From assembly GCA_003485715.1 (NCBI GenBank), contig DNIF01000196.1, positions 527 through 6,507 on the forward strand: DNA of 5,981 nucleotides, given 5' to 3'. Positions 1 to 5,091 of this stretch are shown piece by piece. Within the stretch, counting starts at the first letter, position 1, and every line of letters begins with the position of its first letter. The DNA is from Gammaproteobacteria bacterium (GTDB lineage: Bacteria > Pseudomonadota > Gammaproteobacteria > UBA7966). Under the pieces are notes generated by a model. It did not search any database and was not told where the DNA came from. It was given only the letters and a program-made list of their open reading frames with translations. Made by a program: the position numbers and the translations under genes.

Positions 1-59
1 CGCAGCCGCAGCCGCAGCCGTCGGCAGACTCGGCAGCAGGCCCGGTGCGAACACCATGA
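1..59 (+). CDS. znuC: 3' end of probable zinc ABC transporter ATPase (ZnuC), partial
   Basis: Only the last 18 codons are visible, in the frame whose first full codon starts at base 3. They read as a low-complexity tail starting with three Gln-Pro pairs and ending Val-Arg-Thr-Pro before TGA at 57-59. The stop overlaps the znuB start as ATGA, the usual sign of translational coupling between ABC transporter subunits. No ATPase motif falls in the window, so the ZnuC call is inferred from position in front of znuB and from the common znuC-znuB order. A variable Pro/Gln/Ala-rich C-terminal tail is plausible for such an ATPase. The other two frames are also open here, so the call rests on the overlap and context. 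Confidence 0.5.
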   Translation, partial: QPQPQPSADSAAGPVRTP

Positions 60-868
60 CCCTCACCTTTCCCCCGCTCCTCTTCGAGGCACTCCTCGCC
101 GCCCTGCTGGTGTCGGTGGCGGGTGGGCTCAGCGGCACCTTCGTGGTTGTGCGCGGCATGGGCCTGCTCGCCGGTGCGATCGCCCACGCGGCGCTGGGTG
201 GCATCGGTGTCGCCCACGCCCTTGGCCGGGACCCATTGCATGGCGCGCTGGTGGCGGCGCTGTTGACCGCGTTCTGCATCTGGTGGCTGCGTCGGCATGC
301 GGCCGAGGCAGAGGACATCATGCTGAGCGCCCTGTGGTCCACCGGCATGGCCATCGGCGTCATCGCCGTGGCGAGTACCCCGGGCTATGGCGTGGATCTC
401 GCGGACTATCTCTTTGGCAGCCTGCTCACGGTCAGCACAGCCGATCTCTGGCTGATGGCTGTGGTGGACCTGCTCCTGCTGCTGCTCTTCGCCACCCATC
501 TGCGGGAGTTCGCCGCCATTTCCTTCGACCCGGAGTTCGCCGAGTTGCGGGGGCTGCCGGTCGCGCGCCTCGAACTGCTGCTGCTCGTGGTGCTGGCCCT
601 GACGGCCGTTCTGCTGGCGCGGGTGGTTGGCCTCGTGCTGGTGGTGGCGCTGCTCGCCTTGCCTGCCGCCATCGCTCGCCGCTTCACCGACCGGCTACTG
701 TCGATGGCCGTGCTTGCCTGCCTGATCGCGGGGCTCTGCACTACACTCGGCATTGGTCTGTCGTGGCAATTCGACTGGCCGAGCGGCGCGAGCATCGTCA
801 TCGTTGCTGCCACACTCTATCTGCTTGGCCTGGCCCTCGCGCGGCTGCGCTCTGCCCCCAATCCCTGA
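56..868 (+). CDS. znuB: High-affinity zinc ABC transporter, permease subunit ZnuB
   Basis: This is an inner-membrane permease of the ABC-3 metal transporter family. As a dimer it forms the channel that moves zinc delivered by a periplasmic ZnuA into the cytoplasm, powered by ZnuC. The 270 residues are close to the E. coli length (about 260) and almost entirely hydrophobic, with about eight membrane segments. Family landmarks are FVVVRGM (29-35), AHAALGGIG (43-51), DLADYLFGSLLTVS (114-127), the cytoplasmic coupling region around SFDPEFAELRGLP (156-168), ALPAAIARRF (201-210) and PSGASIV near the last helix. The ATG at 56 is the first start codon in a frame open to the window edge; it overlaps the preceding stop and has no strong Shine-Dalgarno, as expected for coupled translation. 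zur follows after 33 bases. Zinc rather than manganese specificity is inferred from the adjacent zur and the ZnuB-like motifs. No ZnuA gene is in the window. Confidence 0.93.
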   Translation: MTLTFPPLLFEALLAALLVSVAGGLSGTFVVVRGMGLLAGAIAHAALGGIGVAHALGRDPLHGALVAALLTAFCIWWLRRHAAEAEDIMLSALWSTGMAIGVIAVASTPGYGVDLADYLFGSLLTVSTADLWLMAVVDLLLLLLFATHLREFAAISFDPEFAELRGLPVARLELLLLVVLALTAVLLARVVGLVLVVALLALPAAIARRFTDRLLSMAVLACLIAGLCTTLGIGLSWQFDWPSGASIVIVAATLYLLGLALARLRSAPNP

Positions 869-901
869 CAGCAGTTCCCCGAGAGCACCTCTGATAGTGG
901 C

Positions 902-1405
902 ATGAGCAAACCGGCCAGCGGATCGTCCGTGCGCAGACCCTTCATGGCGCACGAACACAATCATTCGCATTGCGTGGACGACGCCCTCGAGCAGGCTGAC
1001 GCGCAATGTCGTCGTCGTGGCCAGCGCCTGACGCCGCTGCGCCGACGGGTCCTCGAGCTCGTCTGGGCCTCGCATGAGCCGGTCAAGGCCTACGATTTGC
1101 TGGCCCGTCTGCGCGAGAACAACCCACGCGCGGCCCCCCCCACCGTGTACCGCGCGCTGGAATTCCTGCTGCAGGAGGGGTTCATCCACCGGGTGGCTAC
1201 ACTCAACGCCTTCGTCGGTTGCGGAGAGCCGGGTGAGGCGCATGGGGGGCAGTTCCTGATCTGCACCGGTTGTGGTGCAGCGGCGGAAATGGACGATCCG
1301 CAGCTATCGGCGATCCTCGCTGAACGCGCGCGTGATCTTGGCTTCCGTGTGGATCACACCACCCTCGAGATGAGCGGCCTCTGCGCCGCCTGTCAGACGC
1401 GATGA
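902..1405 (+). CDS. zur: Zinc uptake regulator Zur (Fur family)
   Basis: This is a cytoplasmic zinc-sensing repressor. Zinc-loaded Zur dimers bind operators of zinc-uptake genes and shut them off. The 167 residues show the Fur-family layout: an N-terminal winged helix containing RLTPLRRRVLEL (42-53) and the recognition region PPTVYRALEFL (79-89), then a dimerisation domain. The metal ligands match E. coli Zur in order and nearly in spacing: His96, Cys107, His114 and Glu129 for the regulatory site, and Cys121, Cys124, Cys161 and Cys164 for the structural site. An N-terminal HEHNHSHC stretch (17-24) resembles other gammaproteobacterial Zur proteins. The ATG at 944 (residue 15, MAHEHNH) is an alternative start; neither has a clear ribosome binding site, so I kept the longer form. 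The stop overlaps the next start as ATGA. Location directly after znuB suggests autoregulation through the operon promoter upstream. Eight consecutive C bases at 1134-1141 encode part of the helix-turn-helix. Confidence 0.95.
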   Translation: MSKPASGSSVRRPFMAHEHNHSHCVDDALEQADAQCRRRGQRLTPLRRRVLELVWASHEPVKAYDLLARLRENNPRAAPPTVYRALEFLLQEGFIHRVATLNAFVGCGEPGEAHGGQFLICTGCGAAAEMDDPQLSAILAERARDLGFRVDHTTLEMSGLCAACQTR

Positions 1406-2337
1406 ATGGCCCCGCCCGCTTGCTCAGTGCAGCAACGCTTGCACTGCTGCTTGTCGTTGCGGTCGCTGTTCCGGCGGAACCGCTGATCCGCCTGGAGCCA
1501 GTGGCGGAGGGGGTCCACGTGCATCGCGGCGGGCATCATTCGCTGACATCTCCCGACCGCGCCGACATCGCCAACCTGGGAGTGGTGATCGGCACGGACT
1601 GCGTGGCCGTGATCGACACGGGCGGCTCAGTTGCCGTAGGTCGTGCCCTGCGCCAGGCGCTCGCCGAGCTCACCCCCCTGCCGGTGTGCTGGGTCATCAA
1701 CACCCATGTGCACTTCGATCATGTCCTTGGCAACGCGGCCTTCGCCGATGCGCAGACGGTGTTCGTCGGGCATGTCGGTCTGGCCGAGGCCGTGGCGGCA
1801 AGCCGGGCCTTCTTTGTCGAACACTTCGCTGACGAGCTCGGTGGTGGCGAGGATGCGGCGGCGCAGGTCATCGCGCCGTCCCAAGGCGTGACCGACACCC
1901 TCGAGCTCCCGCTTGGTGGCCGCAGTCTGCTCTTGAAGGCCCATCCGGGCGCGCACAGTGGCCAGGATTTGACAGTCTTCGATATGGCGACGGGCACCCT
2001 CTTTCTGGGGGATCTGCTCTTCGTGGAGCGCGCGCCGAGCCTGGATGGCAGCCTGCTCGGTTGGCTTGCCGTACTGGAGACGCTGCCCGGTGCAGGTGTG
2101 GCGCGTGTCGTGCCGGGTCACGGGCCCGTGAGCGTGGCCGGTCCGCACGAGCTGCAACGCCTGCGTGAATACCTCGAGAGCCTGCGTGATGGCGTGCGCG
2201 CAGCCATCGCTGAAGGGGCCGTGGCCGAGGACGCGGCGGCGGGGATCGCTGCTGCGGAGGCGAAGCGCTGGGCACTTTTCCCGGAGGTGCACCCGCGCAA
2301 CGTCGTGCGTGCGTGGATGGAGCTCGAGTGGGAATGA
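1402..2337 (+). CDS. Exported metallo-beta-lactamase-fold hydrolase, possibly of the quinoprotein-relay zinc metallohydrolase type
   Basis: This 311-residue protein starts with a hydrophobic signal-like segment (about residues 6-25), so it is probably exported to the periplasm; cleavage near the Val-Pro-Ala-Glu stretch at 23-26 is a guess. The rest is a metallo-beta-lactamase fold with a full metal-binding set: THVHFDH at 101-107 (His102, His104, Asp106, His107), His185 in AHSGQD, Asp204 in FLGDLLF and His240 in PGHGP. These residues normally hold two metal ions, usually zinc, around the hydrolytic water. The architecture, signal peptide and C-terminal VVRAWMELEWE recall the SoxH-related proteins called quinoprotein relay system zinc metallohydrolases, which commonly occur with PQQ-dependent periplasmic dehydrogenases. 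No such partner is visible here and the substrate is unknown. Alternatives are a glyoxalase II-like or other periplasmic thioester/lactone hydrolase. The start overlaps the zur stop (ATGA), so the gene is coupled to zur and probably shares the zinc operon's regulation. Confidence 0.85.
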   Translation: MNGPARLLSAATLALLLVVAVAVPAEPLIRLEPVAEGVHVHRGGHHSLTSPDRADIANLGVVIGTDCVAVIDTGGSVAVGRALRQALAELTPLPVCWVINTHVHFDHVLGNAAFADAQTVFVGHVGLAEAVAASRAFFVEHFADELGGGEDAAAQVIAPSQGVTDTLELPLGGRSLLLKAHPGAHSGQDLTVFDMATGTLFLGDLLFVERAPSLDGSLLGWLAVLETLPGAGVARVVPGHGPVSVAGPHELQRLREYLESLRDGVRAAIAEGAVAEDAAAGIAAAEAKRWALFPEVHPRNVVRAWMELEWE

Positions 2338-2407
2338 GGCGATTTCGGGCCGTGGGGTGACGGGCCGATGTGGTGTTGATGATCGATGCGGGGATGGGTG
2401 ACCGCTG
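2338..2407. other. Short convergent intergenic gap
   Basis: These 70 bases separate two convergent stop codons. They contain a short direct repeat of cgggccg (about 2347-2353 and 2361-2367) but no GC-rich stem followed by a T-run on either strand. I could not identify an intrinsic terminator. Transcripts of the two convergent genes may end by Rho or overlap at their 3' ends. Confidence 0.4.
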
Positions 2408-2839
2408 TCAGTCTTCAGCGAGCTGGCGGCTGAGTTTCTCGTGGCGCTCCTGCGCCTCGACCGAGAGGGTGGCGATTGGTCGCGCCAGCAGGCGCCTGAC
2501 GCCGATGGGCTCGCCAGTCTCGTCGCAGTAACCGTAGCTGCCGTTGTCGATCCGCTCGAGGGCGGCATTGATTTTGGGGATCAGCTTGCGGTAGCGCTCG
2601 CGTGTCCTGAGCGCAAGGGTGTGCTCACTCTCGCGCGAGGCTCTCTCGGCCTCGTCGGTGACATCGCGATCCTCATCGCGCAGCTCATCCACCGTGCGCC
2701 GGGATTCCTCGACCAACTCCTCACGCCATGCGATCAACCGTTGGCGGAACCACGCGAGCTGGCGCGGGTTCATGTAATCCTCGTCTTCGTCCGGAGCGTA
2801 GGCCGGGGGAAGTTGGTCGTCGTGCTGTTGTGAGTTCAT
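2408..2839 (-). CDS. dksA: DksA-family RNA polymerase-binding transcription factor, zinc-finger cysteines mostly lost
   Basis: DksA binds in the secondary channel of RNA polymerase and, with ppGpp, retunes promoters in the stringent response. The 143 residues carry the family features in order: an acidic N-terminus, the DYMNPRQLAWFRQRL opening (21-35), a long coiled-coil hairpin (about 36-95), and the GYCDETGEPIG to ARPIATL zinc-finger region (103-125). The classical C-x2-C-x17-C-x2-C zinc site is reduced to Cys105, with Thr108, Ser126 and Ala129 in the other positions, so it probably folds without zinc. Such variants are known, including DksA2 of Pseudomonas aeruginosa, which replaces DksA in zinc starvation, and many housekeeping DksA proteins of other proteobacteria. 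At the coiled-coil tip the E. coli D-x-x-D-x-A signature reads D62-E-A-E65-R-A67, with Glu in place of the second Asp. An AGGAT about nine bases before the ATG is a plausible ribosome binding site. The gene is convergent with the zinc operon. Whether it is the sole DksA or a paralogue cannot be told here. Confidence 0.93.
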   Translation of the reverse strand: MNSQQHDDQLPPAYAPDEDEDYMNPRQLAWFRQRLIAWREELVEESRRTVDELRDEDRDVTDEAERASRESEHTLALRTRERYRKLIPKINAALERIDNGSYGYCDETGEPIGVRRLLARPIATLSVEAQERHEKLSRQLAED

Positions 2840-2901
2840 CAGCTGTGATCCTGCCGGGCGAAACGCGATGGTGCAATGCGCGTGGGCACTGACCGCGGCG
2901 A

Positions 2902-2931
2902 GTTGTACAGGTAGAGGCGAGTCGTGCGCAA
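2902..2931 (-). promoter_or_regulatory. Weak sigma-70-like promoter candidate for the dksA-like gene
   Basis: On the minus strand a TTGCGC (2926-2931) and a TACAAC (2902-2907) are separated by 18 bases. They match the -35 and -10 consensus at three and four of six positions. A start near 2895 would give a leader of about 55 bases before the ATG. The -35 element falls inside the left arm of the dyad at 2923-2950, which would let a bound protein affect initiation. In GC-rich DNA such partial matches occur by chance. Confidence 0.25.
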
Positions 2932-2950
2932 GAGATATCGACGGCGCACG
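2923..2950. repeat. 28-bp interrupted dyad, possible operator
   Basis: CGTGCGC (2923-2929) is the exact reverse complement of GCGCACG (2944-2950). The palindrome GATATC (2934-2939) lies at exactly the same centre, with four unpaired bases on each side. Ten of the fourteen opposed positions are complementary, and G2921/C2952 extends the symmetry. The shape is that of a binding site for a dimeric regulator. The identity of the binder is unknown, and the sequence does not resemble the AT-rich Zur box of enterobacteria. Confidence 0.4.
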
Positions 2951-3076
2951 GCAAGCCTTGACGCAGTTGCCCTCGCGTGCATTGACTGGCGGCCGTCATG
3001 CAGGCGAACGCACCATCGTGCGGAACTCCAGCGCAGGCGGGCGACTCCCTGTGTGACCGGGCTTCCGGTGCCTGGC

Positions 3077-3099
3077 CATGTTAAGCGAGGTCCAACATG
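3077..3099 (+). promoter_or_regulatory. Inverted repeat enclosing the ribosome binding site of the LON-domain gene
   Basis: CATGTT (3077-3082) pairs with AACATG (3094-3099). The right arm contains the ATG start codon, and the 11-base loop contains the purine-rich AAGCGAGG that serves as ribosome binding site. Folded in the mRNA, the start codon would be paired and the ribosome binding site looped out. The stem is only six base pairs and AT-rich in part, so any effect on translation would be mild. Confidence 0.25.
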
Positions 3100-3750
3100 T
3101 CACGAGGCCCATTCTCCATTCCGGCGGAGCGCTTGCCGGAGACGCTGCCCATTTTCCCGCTGAGTGGCGCCGTGTTGCTGCCCTTTGGCCGGCTGCCGCT
3201 CAATGTATTCGAGCCTCGCTACCTCAACCTGGTTGATGATGCCCTGGGCAATTGTCGACTGTTCGGCATGGTGCAGCCGCAGGCAGGTGCGGCCGAGCAC
3301 AGTCTGTTCAGGGTGGGCTGTGCCGGACGCATCGTCCATCTCGAGGAGAGCGGCGATGGTCGTTATCTCCTTGCGCTCGAGGGTGTGTGTCGTTTCGAGA
3401 TCAAGGACGAGTCACTGGCACCAGGCGGCTATCGCAGGGCGCGTGTGGACTGGTCCCGCTTCATCCAGGATCTGGAGGCGCCGTCGGCAAGCACCGGTCT
3501 CGATGCGGCAGCCTTCCTGGAATCGACGCGCACGGCCTTGGCAGCACAGGGCTTTGCCATCGACGACAGCACGCTGGGGCGCATGGATACCGGCACACTG
3601 GTCGATCTCTTCGGGATGCAGTTGCCGTTGTCGCCAGCCGACAAACAGGCGGTACTGGAGGCGGCGACGGTGGCCGAACGTGCCGACGTGATGCTCGCGC
3701 TGCTGCGCATGCGTGCGCCCGGTGTCGGGGCACGTGAAACCCGGCATTGA
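3097..3750 (+). CDS. LON substrate-binding (LonN/PUA-like) domain protein
   Basis: This 217-residue cytoplasmic protein consists of the domain that forms the N-terminus of Lon protease, without the AAA+ ATPase or the Ser-Lys peptidase part. The diagnostic opening is PIFPLSGAVLLPFGRLPLNVF (18-38), followed by EPRYLNLVDDAL (39-50). After it come the beta-rich section with GCAGRIVHLEE (74-84) and LLALEGVCRF (91-100), and a mainly helical C-terminal half (about 130-210). Stand-alone proteins of this type are widespread in proteobacteria. Their biochemical role is not settled; binding of unfolded substrates or helping a protease are suggestions from the Lon homology. The ATG at 3097 follows a good AAGCGAGG ribosome binding site. 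The gene is divergent from the dksA-like gene, and the secreted-protein gene follows after 74 bases on the same strand. Confidence 0.92.
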   Translation: MSRGPFSIPAERLPETLPIFPLSGAVLLPFGRLPLNVFEPRYLNLVDDALGNCRLFGMVQPQAGAAEHSLFRVGCAGRIVHLEESGDGRYLLALEGVCRFEIKDESLAPGGYRRARVDWSRFIQDLEAPSASTGLDAAAFLESTRTALAAQGFAIDDSTLGRMDTGTLVDLFGMQLPLSPADKQAVLEAATVAERADVMLALLRMRAPGVGARETRH

Positions 3751-3810
3751 CGCAGCACCGCAGTCGAGCGAGCGGCCGGGTGTCGCACTGCCACCACCGC
3801 CCCAACTTCC

Positions 3811-3816
3811 GGAGGG
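3811..3816 (+). promoter_or_regulatory. Ribosome binding site that fixes the start of the secreted protein
   Basis: GGAGGG lies eight bases before the ATG at 3825. The upstream in-frame ATG at 3747 overlaps the LON-domain stop codon and would put an Arg/His-rich stretch before the signal peptide. The Shine-Dalgarno and signal peptide together favour 3825. Confidence 0.7.
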
Positions 3817-3824
3817 ACCACGAC

Positions 3825-4334
3825 ATGCCCGCAGCGATGACGTTTTCCGACAGGGTAGCTGGCGTTCTGCTCGCGCTGCTGGTTTGCACGGCACCCGCGG
3901 TGCGCGCAGAGGGCGAACCCGATGCCGACGCCGTGCGGCGCGCACGTGCGGAGTGTGCTGCCGCCGCCACCCGCGTCCAGACCATCAATGTCGGCACCGG
4001 CGTGTACACGGAGCAGGCGCGAGTTCAGCAGCCGCTCGAGATCCGCATCCCCGCCGGCAAGGATGTTGGCGACTTCCGCAGTTGCCTCGAGGCCCGCGGG
4101 ATCGCAGTGGACGTGGGTGAAGACCGCTACCTACAGGCCATCGAGGCCTGTCGCGACGAGCGCCGCGAGCGCATTGGCTACCGCATTGCTGCCGCTCGGC
4201 CTGGCACCATAGGCGGCGACGATGGTTTCGCGGCCTGCGTGCAGCGCCGCGTGGGTGGCATCGAGGTGGAGATCGAGGCCATCGGCGAGGAGGGTGCGCG
4301 GACGGGCGGTGAGGCCGAGGGCGGTCGGCGTTGA
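3825..4334 (+). CDS. Secreted four-cysteine protein of unknown function
   Basis: I do not recognise this family. The frame is open from 3747, but the ATG at 3825 is the likely start: it follows a strong GGAGGG (3811-3816) at ideal spacing and begins a classical signal peptide (hydrophobic 11-25, cleavage likely after Val-Arg-Ala28). The signal segment has a cysteine (Cys21), but its context Leu-Leu-Val-Cys is not a good lipobox, so a soluble periplasmic protein is more likely than a lipoprotein. The mature part (about 141 residues) has four cysteines at 44, 87, 109 and 138, suitable for two disulphides. It seems to hold two related units, each a helix with cysteine followed by an F-x-x-C segment: DFRSCLEARGIAVDV (83-97) and GFAACVQRRVGGIEVEI (134-150). 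The end is Gly/Glu-rich and probably disordered. The gene ends 13 bases from the convergent rnfH, where E. coli has bamE, but it does not look like BamE. Confidence 0.75.
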   Translation: MPAAMTFSDRVAGVLLALLVCTAPAVRAEGEPDADAVRRARAECAAAATRVQTINVGTGVYTEQARVQQPLEIRIPAGKDVGDFRSCLEARGIAVDVGEDRYLQAIEACRDERRERIGYRIAAARPGTIGGDDGFAACVQRRVGGIEVEIEAIGEEGARTGGEAEGGRR

Positions 4335-4347
4335 GCGCGGGTCGCTC

Positions 4348-4632
4348 TCAGTCGGCAGCGCGTTCGCGGCGCGCCTGGCGCGGATCGCAGATGAGCGGGC
4401 GGTAGATCTCCACACGGTCGCCGTCGACCAGCAATTGCTCGAGCGCGCTCACGCGCCCCCACACCCCCACCGCAAGCGCCTCGATTCGCCAGTCCGGGTG
4501 CTGGTCGAGCAGCCCCGAGCGCTCGATGGCCTGGCGCAGGCTGGTCCCGGCCGGAACGGCCAGTTCGCGCAGGAAGGGGGCCGGGGGCGCAGCGTGGACC
4601 ACCGTCACCCGGATCCGCTCAGGCCCGGCCAT
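4348..4632 (-). CDS. rnfH: RnfH family protein (ubiquitin-like beta-grasp fold)
   Basis: This 94-residue protein matches the RnfH family (formerly UPF0125), small cytoplasmic beta-grasp proteins about the size of E. coli RnfH. Recognisable parts are the first strand IRVTVVHA (7-14), the helix region LRQAIERSGLL (32-42), the VGVWGRVSAL turn (55-64) and the closing DGDRVEIYRPLICDPRQARRERA (70-92), with the conserved Tyr-Arg-Pro-Leu and Asp-Pro. The family was named for linkage to rnf electron-transport genes in Rhodobacter, but its function is unknown and no rnf genes are here. An AGGT just before the ATG is a plausible ribosome binding site. The start lies inside the end of ratA (14-base overlap), so the two are co-transcribed and probably coupled, as in E. 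coli. The Arg-rich C-terminus is normal for the family. Confidence 0.93.
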   Translation of the reverse strand: MAGPERIRVTVVHAAPPAPFLRELAVPAGTSLRQAIERSGLLDQHPDWRIEALAVGVWGRVSALEQLLVDGDRVEIYRPLICDPRQARRERAAD

Positions 4633-5059
4633 ACACCTGCCCGGCGCGCCGCACGTAGGCGTCCACCAGCGAGCCCGCGATCTCGTCGAACACCTTGCCC
4701 ACGGCCATGCCGAGCAGGCCGCCGAGGGAGATCTCGAAGTCGATGTCGAAGCTCACCCGCGAGCCGCCTTCGGGCAGCGGCTCAAAGCGCCAGCGGCCGG
4801 CGAAATGGCGGAATGGCCCCTCCACGAGACCGATCCGGATCTCCTCGTCGGGACGCATCACGTTGCGGGTGGTGAGCCGGAAGCGCACCGGGCCCTTGGC
4901 CAGCGTGATGCGCGCGACCAGTTCCTCGTGTGATTCGGACACCACCTCGGCACCGCGGCACCAGGGGAAGAACTCGGGATAGTGGCGAACGTCGTTCACC
5001 AGGGCGTACATCTGCGCGGCGTCCCAAGGGACGGTGGCGCTGCGTTGCAGTCGGGGCAT
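4619..5059 (-). CDS. ratA: RatA / Coq10-like START-domain protein
   Basis: This 146-residue protein belongs to the polyketide cyclase/START superfamily branch containing bacterial RatA and mitochondrial Coq10. Seen here are the LQRSATVPWDAAQMYALV opening (4-21), DVRHYPEFFPWCRGAEVV (23-40), the beta strands RFRLTTRNVM (59-68) and GPFRHFAGRWRFEPL (81-95), and the C-terminal helix with GKVFDEIAGSLVDAYVRRA (121-139). E. coli RatA was reported to block 70S ribosome assembly and is annotated as a toxin; Coq10 homology instead suggests binding of ubiquinone or another lipid in respiration. Which applies here is open. An upstream in-frame GTG at 5099-5101 would add 14 residues unlike the family. I prefer the ATG at 5057-5059 because the family motif begins right after it and a promoter-like -10 element lies just downstream of that GTG. 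No clear Shine-Dalgarno precedes the ATG. Confidence 0.92.
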   Translation of the reverse strand: MPRLQRSATVPWDAAQMYALVNDVRHYPEFFPWCRGAEVVSESHEELVARITLAKGPVRFRLTTRNVMRPDEEIRIGLVEGPFRHFAGRWRFEPLPEGGSRVSFDIDFEISLGGLLGMAVGKVFDEIAGSLVDAYVRRAGQVYGRA

Positions 5060-5091
5060 CTTGGACAGGGAAATGGGCTGGACGGCCGTGC

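Larger units (their letters stand above)
2840..3096. other. Intergenic region between divergent dksA-like and LON-domain genes
   Basis: These 257 bases hold the start regions of two divergent genes. I see no credible coding sequence: the short open frames here have no family-like content. The region contains a symmetric dyad at 2923-2950 and a weak promoter candidate for the dksA-like gene. Just before the LON-domain gene is a small inverted repeat around its ribosome binding site. I searched by eye for an AT-rich Zur-type operator of the gammaproteobacterial kind and did not find one. Confidence 0.6.

Noticed and set aside
283..894. Plus-strand open frame of 203 codons inside znuB
   Set aside because: It is a shifted-frame shadow of znuB with Arg/Gly/Ala-rich sequence; the znuB frame has clear membrane segments and family motifs.
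695..1243. Minus-strand open frame across the znuB-zur junction
   Set aside because: It is antisense to two well-supported genes and has no recognisable domain.
1627..2568. Long minus-strand open frame (313 codons) opposite the metallo-beta-lactamase gene
   Set aside because: Its translation is Arg/His-rich low-complexity sequence without a family signature and it overlaps both the hydrolase, with intact catalytic motifs, and the dksA-like gene. Long antisense frames are common in GC-rich DNA.
2840..3096. Zur operator near the dksA-like gene
   Set aside because: I looked for the AT-rich inverted repeat typical of gammaproteobacterial Zur sites and saw no acceptable match; the dyad at 2923-2950 has GC-rich arms and a different layout. 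A motif scan with a lineage-specific matrix would be needed to reopen this.
2868..3163. Short plus-strand open frames in the dksA to LON-domain gap
   Set aside because: They lack ribosome binding sites and family features, have shadow-like composition, and one overlaps the LON-domain gene in another frame.
3412..4009. Overlapping minus-strand open frames opposite the LON-domain gene and the start of the secreted-protein gene
   Set aside because: Their products are Arg/Ala/Pro-rich, resemble no family, and lie opposite a recognisable LON-domain protein and a signal-peptide gene with a strong ribosome binding site.
4619..4632. RatA-RnfH as a toxin-antitoxin pair
   Set aside because: The overlapping arrangement looks like a toxin-antitoxin operon and RatA is annotated as a toxin, but RnfH has not been shown to neutralise RatA to my knowledge and both families are widespread conserved chromosomal genes. 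I treat them as housekeeping.
4222..4933. Plus-strand open frames opposite rnfH and ratA
   Set aside because: rnfH and ratA are clear family members on the minus strand; the plus-strand products are Arg/Pro-rich shadows.
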